From: Prorocentrum cordatum
Taxonomy: Eukaryota; Sar; Dinophyceae; Prorocentrales; Prorocentraceae
Length of the DNA: 60,000 nucleotides
Reading direction: 5' to 3'
Assembly (NCBI GenBank): GCA_963575745.1
Contig: CAUYUJ010015694.1
Coordinates: 1 to 60,000, forward strand
Below the pieces are notes generated by a model, which did no database searches, had not been told where the DNA came from, and saw only the letters and a program-made list of their open reading frames with translations. A program made the position numbers and the translations under genes. The stretch's first letter is position 1. Each line of letters starts with the position of its first letter. This document shows, piece after piece, positions 1-12,900 of this stretch.

Positions 1-537
1 CCTCCTCGTCCTCCTCCTCCTCCGCCTCCTCCCCCTCATTTGTTATATTTCTCCGTCCTTGTCCTCCTGTCCCCGTTCTCCTTCTCCCTCTCCTCCTCCT
101 CCTCCTCCTCGTCGTCGTCGTCCTCCTCCTCTTCCTCCTCCTCCTCCTCCTCCTCCTCCTCTTCCTCCTCCTCCTCCTCCTCCTCCTCCTCCTCCTCACC
201 TTCTTCCTCCTCCTCCTCCTCCCCCTTTTCCTCTCCCTCCTCCTCCTCCTCCTCCTCCTCCCCCTTCCCCCTCTTCCTCCTCTGCTATCACTCCTCCATA
301 ATTCCTGTCCGCTCCTCCCATTCACTGATCTTCCTCTTCGTCATCATCATCCCTTTCGTCGCACGCCTCTTAATCCTCAATCGGTTCCCAATCTTCTCGA
401 CTTTCTTGTCATCCGCGTCCTTGGCTGTTGGAGGGGCCTCAGGAATTCTCAGGGCTCTTGTGTTGCACGCGAAGGCACACCTCCCAGGAACGCATCATCC
501 TCCTCACACTCACCCTCCTCCTCCTCATCCTCCTCCT
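1..537 (+). repeat. CT-rich / (CCT)n low-complexity tract upstream of gene 1
   Basis: The first 290 bases are almost pure pyrimidine, dominated by CCT and TCC triplets, with further CT-rich stretches to about 537. Translation gives only poly-Ser, poly-Pro or poly-Leu, so I do not treat it as coding. Similar but shorter pyrimidine tracts precede the other genes of the block, so it may act as the polypyrimidine tract of a spliced-leader trans-splicing acceptor. That role is inferred. Confidence 0.7.
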
Positions 538-557
538 CCATGCACGTTCGGCTCAAG
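538..557 (+). other. Possible degenerate spliced-leader relic before gene 1
   Basis: The last 11 bases, TTCGGCTCAAG, match the 3' end of the dinoflagellate spliced leader (TTTGGCTCAAG) at 10 positions. They are preceded by CCAT and about five extra bases. The site follows a CT-rich tract and precedes the first ATG of gene 1 by about 75 bases. The inserted bases make this a weak call. Confidence 0.3.
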
Positions 558-631
558 CCCGCGCCGACGGTAGGTTTCACGGCGGTTGGGCGGGCTCGCG
601 CCCGCCTCCGCGGCCGGCAGTCGGGGCAGAG

Positions 632-1796
632 ATGCGTGCAGGGTGGGATGACAAAGCGGAAGAGGAAACACGGGCCGCAGTTGCGGATTCTACAAAGAGC
701 AGCGGCGGCGGTTGGGGAACAAGTGGGGGTTGGGGCGGCCGCAGTGGCGGATACGGCGGCGGAGGTGACCGCAGTGGCGGCTGGGGCGGCGGAGATTCTC
801 TTGGCGGATGGAGAGGAAAAGCGCAGGATGGCGGCGACGGAAGTGACCGCAGTCGAGGATGGGAGGGCGGCGGATGGGGCGGCAACGGATGCGAGGGTTG
901 GGGAATGGAGGGCGCCCGCTGGTGGGACGACGAGGGTGGCTGGTGGAATGCATGGAAGGTGGCCGCTCGAGTGCCTCGGCAGGTTCTCCTGCCGCGGAGC
1001 CCGCGGCCGCAACAGCGGCGGGCAAAGGAGGCGGTCCCCTGCTTCCCCCAGGGCGCGAAGAACAAGGCGCAGTTGCGCTGTTTCAAATTGAGCGCAATGA
1101 GCCGCTGCCAATTTTCAAGTTGGAATTCTTCGAGAACTTCAGGGCGAACTGGAACGGCAATTATAAGCAGCACAACGCGGCCTTGAAGTGGTTCCGAGAC
1201 GATTACGAAGACCGAGAAAACCCTTTCGGCAGCCGCACGCCCGTCTTCGGAGGTACCGCAGTTGCGGAGGAAATTTCGAAGATCCTTAAGTACCGCGCAA
1301 AGGGGAAGGCGCAGGAAAACAGGGATTGGGACTGGGACCACACTGTCAAAGTGCCGTGGTCTTGGCTGGAGATGGTCGCGCAGATGGATGGACCTACAAT
1401 GCTGCGCGTCGTGTGCGGCCATGACAATGACCGCAGTCGCGGGTTGGTCCGCTGCGAGTGCCGCCCGTGCCCTAGCAGTCTCGACAACATGAGGCACACG
1501 AAAGGGGTGGACAGAGGACAGGCGCAAAGAATCCTCTGCCCCAGTGGGATTTCGTCCTCATCCGCGACGACGGCTCGGGCATTCGCGTCCACCCATCCTG
1601 GTCTAGCCCGAAGTTCAACACGTATGAGGTGGAGCCGCACTCGCTTCCCGTGCGGGGCCCGAGGGCAGGTCTCGGCAAGAGCGATGGCCACGGAACGTTC
1701 ACGTTCTGGAAGATGCTGCACGCCCATCCGAATCCTGGGCGGTTCGACGCGAGCAAGGGGGCGCAGCTGCAACCGCGGTGGTCCGCGCAGCCTTGA
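632..1796 (+). CDS. Gene 1: Gly/Trp-rich protein, frame broken twice
   Basis: I do not recognise the family. From ATG 632 the frame gives a hydrophilic start, then a Gly/Trp/Arg-rich stretch (GGWGG and RSGG units) to about 950. The coding signal then moves to a second frame (about 950-1470), giving an ordinary globular segment with FKLEFFENFRANWNGNYKQ and a run of Trp/Asp (NRDWDWDH). It moves again to a third frame (about 1520-1793), which encodes LPQWDFVLIRDDGSG and FTFWKMLHAHPNPGRFD and ends at TGA 1794-1796. Two single-base shifts therefore separate three good coding segments, meaning sequencing indels or a decaying gene. The 12-bp element occurs inside the frame at 675, 739, 769, 1256 and 1431, with a G-C-swapped version at 1067. 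The Gly/Trp tract resembles the tail of gene 6. Molecular role unknown. Confidence 0.6.
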
Positions 1797-2462
1797 CACC
1801 GCAGTTGCGGGATTGCGCAGACATGGAACCGCAGTTGCGGGGACCGATCGCGTGACGCCGCGCTCGTTTGACTCACTATGCGCGCTTTCGGCCGCAGTTG
1901 CGGCGCTGCCTTCTAGCGACTTCATACAGCTTGGCCGCAGTTGCGGCGCTCCCACGACTGACCGCTGTAATTAGGTGCTTCGGGCGCGCATCACCTCCGT
2001 TGAAGCACTCGCGACGTTAAGTAGCGCGGCCGCAGTTGCGGAGACAGGTACTTAAACAGATGGATCCGCAGTTGTTCGTCGTCCTCGTATCCCCTTCCCC
2101 GTCGTCCTCGTCGCAGTCTCCTCCCTCCGCCTTTCCTCCTCGTCGCAGTTCCTTCCGTTGGCCGTAGCCCGCCTCCGTTGGCCGAGTCATTTCCCGTCGT
2201 CCTCGTCGCAGTCCCCCCCGAGGGCCGCAGTTGCGGACTTTGTTGATTCCTCCTCCTCCGTTTCTGCCCCGTCATCCTCGTCGCAGTCCCCCTTGCTCCT
2301 TTCACCCTCGTCTGAGCTCTTCGCGCCATCCTCTTCCGTCGCGTCCTCTCCATCCTCCTCTTCGCCTTCCTCGTCCTCATCCCCGCCGTCTCCCTCGTTG
2401 CCGTTCCTCTCCAAAGCCGGCCGCAGTTCCCCCGTCGGACGGGGGCCGCGCGCGGCCACGCC
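1797..2462 (+). other. Intergenic / UTR stretch between genes 1 and 2
   Basis: No gene is visible. Five copies of the 12-bp element lie at 1799, 1829, 1892, 1935 and 2030, and one at 2225. The first begins three bases after the gene 1 stop. From about 2080 to 2440 the sequence is rich in C and T (TCCTCGTCG and TCCTCC units), the expected context of a trans-splice acceptor for gene 2. Confidence 0.6.
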
Positions 2463-4298
2463 ATGGACCCAGCTCGCAAAGCCGAGGTCGACAAGCGGTT
2501 CGCCGAGCTGAAGCAGCAACTGCGGGAAAGGCTCGGCGCGCAAGGGGCTGCCGCGGATGCCGCAGTCGCGGGGCCGACGGGGGACCGCAGTAGCGGAAGC
2601 CCCGAGCGACCGCCGCGCGAGGCCTCCCCGCAGTCGTCTAGCTCCTCGCGGTCGGCCATCGAATATCGGCCGCCGCCGCCGATAAGCGCTGCGAGTGGGA
2701 GCTCTGCTGGTGGGAGGCGCGAAGAGGCGCAGTTGCGCAGGGCGCACTTGACCCCCGAGGCAAAATGGGGGCCTCGGGCGCAGACGCCGACGAAGCAGCA
2801 GGACCAACCAGCAGTGACGGGAGCCGCCACCGAGACCGCAGTTGCGGGGGTGGCCGGCGAGCCAGGTGCCGCGCGCGGCTCATCTGGGAGCAGCGCGCCC
2901 TCGGCCGTGCTGCTCGCAGCCGCGTCCAAACGAGGCGCCCAACCCGAAGACGAGGCCGCCTCCCAGGAGAAAGCCGCCGAGACAACCGCCTCGGCCGATT
3001 CGCGGCCGAGGAAAAGGCCGCCTCCCACGGAAGACTCGCCGCTGTCAGAACCGCAGTCGCGGGGTCGCGCGGGGCCTCCGTCGGAACCGCAGTTGCGGGA
3101 AGCTGCGGGAGCACCGCGGAAGAAGCAGCGGACCAGGTCCCCTCCAGGGATAAACTACGTTGGGGAACGCCCCAAGTGGAACGAAGGATTCCTTCGTACA
3201 GCAGACGGCAATCGGGTTCCGTCCACAATCGCTTTGGTGTTCAACGTGGTGGTCATCACGAAGGTGGCAACAAAGGAAGATGTCTTCAGGTGCATCTTGC
3301 ACCAAACTGCGGCGGTCGTCTTCGTCGTATGGGACCCCGAGCTGTTCCGCTCGGGGAACGTCGAAGGCGCTTGCAGCTACGACGTTCGCGTTGGACTCAG
3401 GAGTGCCATCGACAACGCTGTCACTATGAAAAACGCCTCCGAGGAGCCTTACTGGACGACGGTTCCCCTGTTCAGAGAGACGGGCCTGGTGCTCGTGCGC
3501 CCGCACATCATCGCAGAGACCGCAGTTGCGGGTCATGTTCATGGGGCCACCCACGCCGTCACGATTCTGAGCTTTCGCCTGAAGGGCTCCGAGATGAATC
3601 CTGCCGCGGTGATCCGTTTTGCCGTCGTGTCCAGACACGCAGTCACCGAACGTCTCCAACACAAGATCACGCAAACAGAACAACCAGCGTGGCATACAGC
3701 TTTCTTCAAGGACGCGGTTGCTGCCATCCATAAAAATGATGTGCGGTTCTTGTGCGGCCTGTTTGACATCCCGCCTGAGCAGCTCGCAGCATTGGGCCGC
3801 AGTTGCGGAGCCAGCTGCACCTGCCCGGTGGGGGTGGTGTTCAGGGCTGGACCCGCCCTGTTCGGAGGCATTGTGAAGGGCACACGCGTCATGCATCCGA
3901 ATTACGTCCTCCCCATTGGCCCGTGCGACGTGCGCATTGCGGACTACAACATTGATTGTGCAGGGAGGCCGTCGAAGAACGATCCCCAGTGGCTCCCTGA
4001 TTGGATGCATCGAACAAGCGACTCCATCATCTCTCGGCGCTGGGTCCCAGCGAAGTACATGCCCAAGTGGGAGGATGACCCTGACCGCAGTAGCGGAGTC
4101 AGAGAAAAGCTCCACTTGGCAGCGCTGCCCCCAATCGGCAAGGTCGTTCAGAAGGAGCTCAACGAGAAGACCTTCAGCACGCACTGGTGCGAGGGCACCC
4201 ACCAAAACATCGTCTTCGTCGGCCACGGACGCGCAAGTCGGGCGAGCAAGCGGAAGCACGAAGAGGCGCGATCTGCCGCAGTTGCGGACGAGCGGTGA
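2463..4298 (+). CDS. Gene 2: intact 611-residue protein, probable degenerate EEP-fold relative
   Basis: This is one uninterrupted frame from ATG 2463 to TGA. Residues 1-220 are low-complexity, charged and Pro/Ala/Ser-rich. A globular part follows from about 230 to 590. It can be lined up by eye with the EEP domain of gene 6. The segment NDVRFLCGLFDIPPEQLAAL here matches WDVKVCMGDFNMCMFQLVSW there, so the catalytic GDFN signature is replaced by GLFD (residues 432-435). Enzymatic activity is therefore doubtful. In-frame copies of the 12-bp element encode AVA (2560, 2836, 3520, 4276), RSSG/RSCG (2585, 3797, 4085) and PQSR/PQLR (3051, 3087); a swapped-end copy lies at 2727. The last element sits five codons before the stop. 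Gene 2 follows gene 1 on the same strand after a pyrimidine-rich spacer. The EEP relationship is my inference from two neighbours, not a profile match. Confidence 0.8.
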   Translation: MDPARKAEVDKRFAELKQQLRERLGAQGAAADAAVAGPTGDRSSGSPERPPREASPQSSSSSRSAIEYRPPPPISAASGSSAGGRREEAQLRRAHLTPEAKWGPRAQTPTKQQDQPAVTGAATETAVAGVAGEPGAARGSSGSSAPSAVLLAAASKRGAQPEDEAASQEKAAETTASADSRPRKRPPPTEDSPLSEPQSRGRAGPPSEPQLREAAGAPRKKQRTRSPPGINYVGERPKWNEGFLRTADGNRVPSTIALVFNVVVITKVATKEDVFRCILHQTAAVVFVVWDPELFRSGNVEGACSYDVRVGLRSAIDNAVTMKNASEEPYWTTVPLFRETGLVLVRPHIIAETAVAGHVHGATHAVTILSFRLKGSEMNPAAVIRFAVVSRHAVTERLQHKITQTEQPAWHTAFFKDAVAAIHKNDVRFLCGLFDIPPEQLAALGRSCGASCTCPVGVVFRAGPALFGGIVKGTRVMHPNYVLPIGPCDVRIADYNIDCAGRPSKNDPQWLPDWMHRTSDSIISRRWVPAKYMPKWEDDPDRSSGVREKLHLAALPPIGKVVQKELNEKTFSTHWCEGTHQNIVFVGHGRASRASKRKHEEARSAAVADER

Positions 4299-5080
4299 GT
4301 GCGGCAAGACCGAGGAGCCGCAGTTGCGGAACAGAGCTCGGTACTAATTACTGGGCGCCTGCTGCCTGCGTAGTGCATCCCAGTGTAGGATAGCCCGCAG
4401 TTGCGGTGTTGCGGTTGCGGTGTAGGATAGCCCGCAGTTGCGGGGTTGCGGTTGCGAAGCCGCAGTTGCGGTTGCGTAAAATAGGAGAGCACGCGGTTGC
4501 GAAGCCGCAGTTTGCAATAAGTGTGCGCGCGCTGGGTCATCATCATCGTCGTCGTCCGTCCTCGTCGTCGTCGCTGCAGTCGTCGTCGTCGCGTCTGTCG
4601 TCTGTCGTCAGCAGTCGTCGTCGGTCGTCGTCGTCGTCAAGTCTGTCGTCTGTCGTCAGCAGTCGTCGTCGTCGTCGTCCCTCCTCCCTCCTCCCTCCTC
4701 CCTCCTCCCTCCTCCCTCCTCCCTCCTCCCTCCTCGTCCTCCTCCAGGCCGCATCCCCCGCCACCTCCGTCCTAGCTCTCCTTCCCCTTCCCCTCCTCGT
4801 CCTCCTCCAGCTTGCACCCCCCTCCCTCCTCCAGCCTGCGCCCCCCCCAAGCTCTCGCCCGATATTTTGGATTAAAACTGGGCCTTCAGTCGTCCGCAGG
4901 CATTCGGCTCAGCAGGTCGTTGGGCTCCTGGCACACACGCCTCCACCCTGAGCGTCGGACGTCGTGCCATAGTCCGCCATATCGGAGCTTTGGGCCGCAG
5001 TGGCGGGAGCCTGATCACCACAGGATTCCTACTACATATTCTTATTCCCTAATATTGAACGACAGCGGTCGGCCAGAGAA
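4299..5080 (+). other. Intergenic / UTR stretch between genes 2 and 3
   Basis: Copies of the 12-bp element lie at 4318, 4395, 4432 and 4460, with one at 4995 (GTGG form). From 4545 to 4860 there is a CT-rich tract made of TCGTCG and then CCTCCTCC units, which fits a trans-splicing polypyrimidine tract before gene 3. The stretch 4860-5080 shows no convincing frame and is probably 5' UTR. Confidence 0.55.
4383..4475 (+). repeat. Tandem cluster of the 12-bp element with TTGCGG extensions
   Basis: A unit of about 37 bases (GTAGGATAGC, then the 12-mer, then one or two extra TTGCGG half-units) is repeated twice. A third 12-mer, again trailed by GTTGCG, follows. It looks like local growth of the element by duplication of its right half. 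Confidence 0.7.
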
Positions 5081-7800
<2,720 letters not shown>

Positions 7801-8249
7801 TTAATTGAGAAGCCGCAGTGGCGGCAGTCAGGGCGGCTTGCTCGCGTGACCGCAGTTGCGGGCAACAGGCCGAAGGGGGGGGCGCACGCGTGACCGCTGT
7901 TGCGGAGCGCTCGTGTAGTTTGCAGTGTCACTGCTTCTGTTAGCTGATGCCGCATTAGCGGACCGCTGACGATCGAGCACGGAGGTTCGAAACGGACCTC
8001 CTCCCTCCCTTCTCCCTCTCCTCCCTCGCCCTTCCTCCACTTCCTCCCTCTCTCCTCCTCCTTTCTCCCCTTCCTCCCAAGCTGGAAGCCGAAACTACTC
8101 ATTTCCTCACTCCCTCCCTCCCTCCCTGGAGGCCCTGGAGGGCGTCCGCCCTGGAGGGCCTGGAGGCCCTGGAGGGCCTCCCTGGAGGCCCTGGAGGGCC
8201 TCCCTGGAGGCCCTGGAGGGCCTGGAGGGCCCTGTGCTGAGGGCGGAGG
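7801..8249 (+). other. 3' UTR / intergenic stretch after gene 3
   Basis: The 12-bp element occurs at 7813 and 7850, with a degenerate form near 7891, right after the gene 3 stop. From about 7996 to 8130 the sequence is CT-rich (CCTCCC, TCTCCTCC), the likely trans-splicing tract for gene 4. From 8125 to 8249 it becomes a short tandem and inverted repeat of GGAGGCCCTGGAGGGCC type. No gene was seen. Confidence 0.55.
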
Positions 8250-8459
8250 CCCTGGAGGGCCTCCGCCCTCAGGGTGCTTCAAAGCAGTGCCGGGGCACTG
8301 CTTTGAAGCATCTGTGGCTTCAAAGCAGTGCCGCGGCACTGCTTTGAAGCACCCGGGTGCTTCAAAGCAGTGCCGCGGCACTGCTTTGAAGCCACAGATG
8401 CTTCAAAGCAGTGCCCCGGCACTGCTTTGAAGCACCCTGAGGGCGGAGGCCCTCCAGGG
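8250..8459. repeat. Perfect 210-bp palindrome containing four 30-bp palindromic units
   Basis: The axis lies between 8354 and 8355 (CCC|GGG). Each 105-base arm is the exact reverse complement of the other by eye. Nested inside are four copies of a 30-bp palindrome with arm TTCAAAGCAGTGCC at 8278-8307, 8319-8348, 8361-8390 and 8402-8431, separated by CATCTGTGGC-type spacers. The open frame through it (RHCFEA units) is a by-product of the repeat. It lies between the gene 3 stop and the gene 4 start. Confidence 0.9.
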
Positions 8460-8597
8460 AGGCGCGAGGATCGCAGGGACCGAGGGAGGCCCTCCAGGGA
8501 GGCGTTCAGCTCGCCATCTGGCTCAACCGCGCGCGGCCCCACTGCCCGCACCCCCGCCTTGCCCGCAGTTGCGGCTGTGTCCAGCGCAGTAGCACGC

Positions 8598-9595
8598 ATG
8601 CCGACTTCGAGCGAATGGAGCCCTGTGTGCGTTGAGAAGGTCTTGTGCATCCGTGGAGGTTGGCTTGCGCAGACCACCCCCGTCCCCGAAAAGGATGTCA
8701 AGGTGCTCCACGCATGGCCCCTCGGAGAGATAACTTTCGTGCACGTGAACATGCAAAAGCCTTGGCTGCTCAAGGTGTGCGCCAAAGGTAAACCGACCGC
8801 AGGGGCCTTGAAGGCCTCCAAGGCCTGGGACGCGCTGAAGAAAGAAGTCGCGAAGCAGGGCGGCGCCGCAGTTGCGGACGATGAGAGCGACGGCGACGCG
8901 GGGCACGAAGCAGATGACCCCATGTCGGCCCTGGTCAGCTCCACGGACGCCACGAAGAAGCAGGCAGCGACCCCGACCAGCGCCAAGAAGCAGAAGACTG
9001 GAACGCGTTCGGCGGCTACTGGCCTGCCCAGGGGCGAGGCCGTGGAGTCGGCCATAGCCACTGTGCACTCTGTACAGATGCCCGCAAAGAGCCCCATGAA
9101 GTTTCCGCACGACACGGCCGTTCGAAACGTGCGGGTGGCCAGCTTCGAGCGGAGGACGTTGTGGCTGGACGCTGCAGACCTTGGGTGGCTGATCGACATG
9201 ATCGTGGACGACGTGAGCCTCGGCGGTGTCCCCGACATCGGCGACGGCGACAAGGACGAGGCCGCAGTGGCGGACAGGGACTGGGCAACGGCGGTTGACC
9301 CTGCCACCCCGCTGGCGAAGCAAAAGGAGGTCGACCCCCCGTGGCGCAGGGGAGCGGCTCTGGCTTCACCGTCGTTTGGGACTTCAAGGGCGCTTGGGTC
9401 GCGACCATCACGCGAGAGTGTGCCAACAAGGGCAAAAGGATCGAGATGGATGTGAAGAAACTTACAAAGAAGAAGTGGCAGTCGGCGCAGTCGGTGAAGG
9501 GCTACGACTACGAGTGGGAGGGCATGACGCAGCACCAGCGCAAGCAAGCGGCTCTGGATTACCTCGAGCTCCAAATCCCCAGTCTGTTCGACTGA
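8598..9595 (+). CDS. Gene 4: unknown basic protein, frame shift at a C6 run
   Basis: ATG 8598 opens MPTSSEWSPVCVEKVLCIRGG; the frame is open further upstream only through the palindrome, so I chose this start. The protein has an N-terminal globular part with several Trp, a Lys/Ala/Thr-rich linker (about residues 95-155), then a conserved-looking segment (RNVRVASFERRTLWLDAADL). The frame fails next to the C6 run 9335-9340, and the good coding signal resumes one frame over with GFTVVWDFKGAWVATITREC and a Lys-rich stretch, ending IPSLFD at TGA 9593-9595. One added or lost C would restore a protein of about 330 residues. In-frame elements lie at 8866 and 9262; 8563 lies just upstream of the start. 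Family and function unknown. Confidence 0.6.
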
Positions 9596-9970
9596 GGCCC
9601 GAAGCCGTATGGGCCGCAGTTGCGGTGGGGCTACTGAGTGCCCGCAGTTGCGGGGTGGCTGGGTGCGCGTGAACACGCGGAGGGCGAGGCGGTGTGAGGA
9701 GGCAGGCGGAAGGTTTAGGGTGTTCCACGGGTGCACGCCTTAGTGCGCCAACTTGTGTGGGCGAGCGTTTTTCTTAGAGAAGCATGGAGTGAAGCATCGA
9801 AACCCTGTGCGCGCGATGATTGGGGCTTCCGCGCGGGCGTTGTTGAAATGTACCTCCTTCTTCGCCCCTCCGCATCGTCTTCAGTTGCTCCTCCCTCCTC
9901 CCCTCCCTCTTCCTAGTTCTGTAGCCCGCAGCCGTGTGCCCGGCCCGAGTCGTTCGCCACGCGACCGCTC
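9596..9970 (+). other. Intergenic / UTR stretch between genes 4 and 5
   Basis: The 12-bp element occurs at 9614 and 9642, the first 19 bases after the gene 4 stop. A CT-rich tract (9850-9914) ends in TCCTAG, giving an AG acceptor at 9915-9916, 54 bases before the gene 5 ATG. That is a good trans-splice acceptor candidate. Confidence 0.6.
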
Positions 9971-12900
9971 ATGGATGTTCCCGTGGGGCGGACATGGTAT
10001 GGCGAGGAGGACGGCGAGCATTTCGAGGTGGAGTGGCTCCATTACGACAGCGGCTGCGCACCGAGGAAAACGAAGTATGGCACCACTGGGCTCGCCAACA
10101 TCTTGGGCCGCAGTAGCGGCGTTCCGTGCCCCAAGAAGATAAAGGTGCACGCATGTGCGGATTTTCCGTGCCTAGCGAAGTGGCCCGCGTCGCAGTACGG
10201 CCTTGTTGAGCCGCCTCGCTTTCATTTGCGGCCGTCTGCTTGGCGACCGGGCGCGACGCCACCCCCCGCAGTTGCGGCTCCAGGCGGCACCGCAGTTGCG
10301 GCTCCCTCGGCCCCTGCACACATAGCACCAGCAACACCAGCAGAACTCGCAGCTCCTGCGCAAGAAGGACACGCAGCTCCAGCACCAGAAGCACCCGCAG
10401 AACCCAAACCTCCAGCAGCCCCTGTGCCCGAAGCACCCGCAGCAGCAGTCCCTCCAGCTCCTCCAGCTCAAGTGCACGCAACACCAGACCCGCCTGCTGC
10501 GCAGGAGACCGCAATTGCGGTTGAAGCTCCTGAGGGAGTGGAAGCGGACAAAGACACACCACTTCCAGCACGCTTGCCACCAGCGCGGCCGCTGCCAGAG
10601 AACTGGTCGAAGACGCAGGTCGCATTCTTCCCGTGCCCAGACCCAAAGGCTGCAGCACGAGTTGCGGCGCCTGTTGGCGACGCCTTGCGGCCACGAGTCG
10701 CGGCGCCACCCCTGGCGCCAGAGAAAGGTGTACCTGTGGAAGACGCGCCAAAGATCCAGGCCGCAGTGGCGGCGACGGTGCCTGACCGCGTGATGGCTCT
10801 CCTGAGGCAGATTCTGTCCGAGAATTCCTACATAGGGTATTCAGCTTTCATGCTGTTTGCCTTGCGGTTCGGGCGTCAACCTTACGTGTGGGAAGGCGAG
10901 AACCGCAAGGACCTCCTTGACTTCTACATGCCTTGGGCAAAGGAGAAGTGCACTGAGCCATGCGCCGTCGACGGCGTGGCGTGCGTACTCGCCGCTGCTG
11001 AGGATCTGTTCGGGGAATGGACAACGGTGGAACTCAGGCCCGTGACTCCCGAGAACCCTCTCCATGAGGTGCGCCACTGGGTGGCCGCAGTTGCGGTGGG
11101 TGGCGTGTGCTCTGAGGGGGCGGACGCGTTGAACAGGTTCTACGGTCCTCTGGGACAATGGGTCCTAGGGACTGTTTGCGATGGAAACTGCGGCATTGAC
11201 CTTATGGCGATGATGTTGCAGAAACCGCAAAATGCCGAGACGCGCAAATGGCTTCGGGAGGAACTGTACGATTTCGGGGTGCGCCGCTGGGACGAACCGT
11301 GGTTGCACGACATGCTCGTTGTCACGCAGGAACTAAACTTGGAGGAGGTGCGGGCGTACCGCAGTTGCGGGGCCAGCGGCCCTGCTGGACCCATGGTCCT
11401 GCACGACTCCGAGGGCGAGGGCGAACCAGCAGAGGCGCCGAGAGAGGCGAGCGCGCCACGCCCCGCTCTCATGGCGGCGTTAGAGTGGCAGACGGGCGTG
11501 CAGGACATGGGTATATTGCTTGCCATGGCTGAGGCTATGCCCGAGGCGTTGCAGGAGGAGCAGATCAGGGCGCACGCACTGGCCAGCGCACGCCCAAAAC
11601 CCGAAGTTGCGGAACAGAAGCGGCGCGTGTGCCCGCACATGCTCAGAGACCGCGAACTGGTTTGCAAAGAACTGGAGGCGCACGCACGCAGTTGTGGTTG
11701 GATGGGCGAGGGCGTTCTGCCACGGAATTCAATCGCGTCTTTTTGCGGGCGGTTCACGTGGCCGAAGGGCATGGGGGTCGTCCAGCAGCGCCAGGCCGTC
11801 TCCAAGTGGTTTCAAAACTGGCGCACACAAGGTGGACATGGCACGGCGGGCGTGCATGGCCGACGCCGCGCGCGGGGCAACCAAGGGCGCCCGAACAAGG
11901 CTCCATGGCTGGAAGCCGCTCTGTACGAGTGGTGGTCCCACATGAGGTACTCCGTGGACTGGAAGGCGGTGGCCAAGCGAACCGCAGTTGCGGAGGAGAG
12001 GCCCAAGATGTTGGCCAGGTTCTCCCAATCCCTGCTGGTTACGAAGGCGAAGCAACTCGTCGCGGACTACTGCGTGGAGACAATGAAGCGGGGAGGCAAA
12101 CCGATGGTGCCGCAGTTGCGGCCTCGGTGGTGGGTGAAGTGGCGGCGCTCCTACGGCCTGAGCATGAAGAAGCCGAACCGCAAGTACAAGGTGCCAAAAT
12201 GGTTGCTCCAATCTCGTTTTGAGACTATGATCTTGAACGTGGCCAGGGTCCGCGCAGCTGCAGAGGAGCTTCTGGGGTACGACCCGCACATCCTGAACTG
12301 GGACCAGTCGCCCTTTCACCACAACGAGTCGTCGTCGGCCTCGAAGCCGACCTTGGCTGTGAAGGGTGGCATTGTCCCGCTTGTCGAGGCGCATGACGAC
12401 AGCAGGGCTCGGTGGACAGCGAACCTGACGGTGTCGAGCGACGCGGAGGACATCCGCAGTTGCGGACCACCGCCGGCGGAGCTAATGTTCAAGGGGGGAT
12501 CTGTCATCGCTGAGGGCTTGGCCGCACATGCCCGCAGTCGCGGCTATCCGTCTTGGGTGAGCACGGCGACGTCCGAGAAGGGGTCCTACCGCGCAGACGA
12601 CGTTGTATCATTCTTGCAGCGGCACTTGCGGGCCTGGCCCGACGACCCGCAGTTGCGGGGAAAGTGGCGCATCCTCATGGCCGACGACCATTCCCCGCAC
12701 AAAGCAGACGCTGTGCGGAGACTCGCCTGGCAGCGCGGCTACGTGCTGATCATTCACGGCGGGGGGGCGACCGCAGTTGCGCAGCCCGTGGACACGGACT
12801 TGAACCAGCACGTGAAGCGCCGGTACATTGCCCTCGAGACCAAAGCGCTGGTGCAGCAAATGGCGTTGGGGAAGCACGTGCCGCAGTTGCGGCGTTCCGA

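Noticed and set aside
40-573. 177-residue Ser-rich frame and an overlapping Pro-rich frame
   Set aside because: They are translations of the CCT/TCC tract; all phases stay open because the triplet lacks stops.
2154-2187. CCGTAGCC...TTGGCCGAG as a spliced-leader relic before gene 2
   Set aside because: It needs eight extra bases in the middle, and the site is itself a short duplication of CCGTTGGCCG, so the likeness may be chance.
9917-9948. TGTAGCC...GGCCCGAG as a spliced-leader relic before gene 5
   Set aside because: The bases between the two matching ends are about twice as long as in the leader; I keep only the AG acceptor at 9915-9916.
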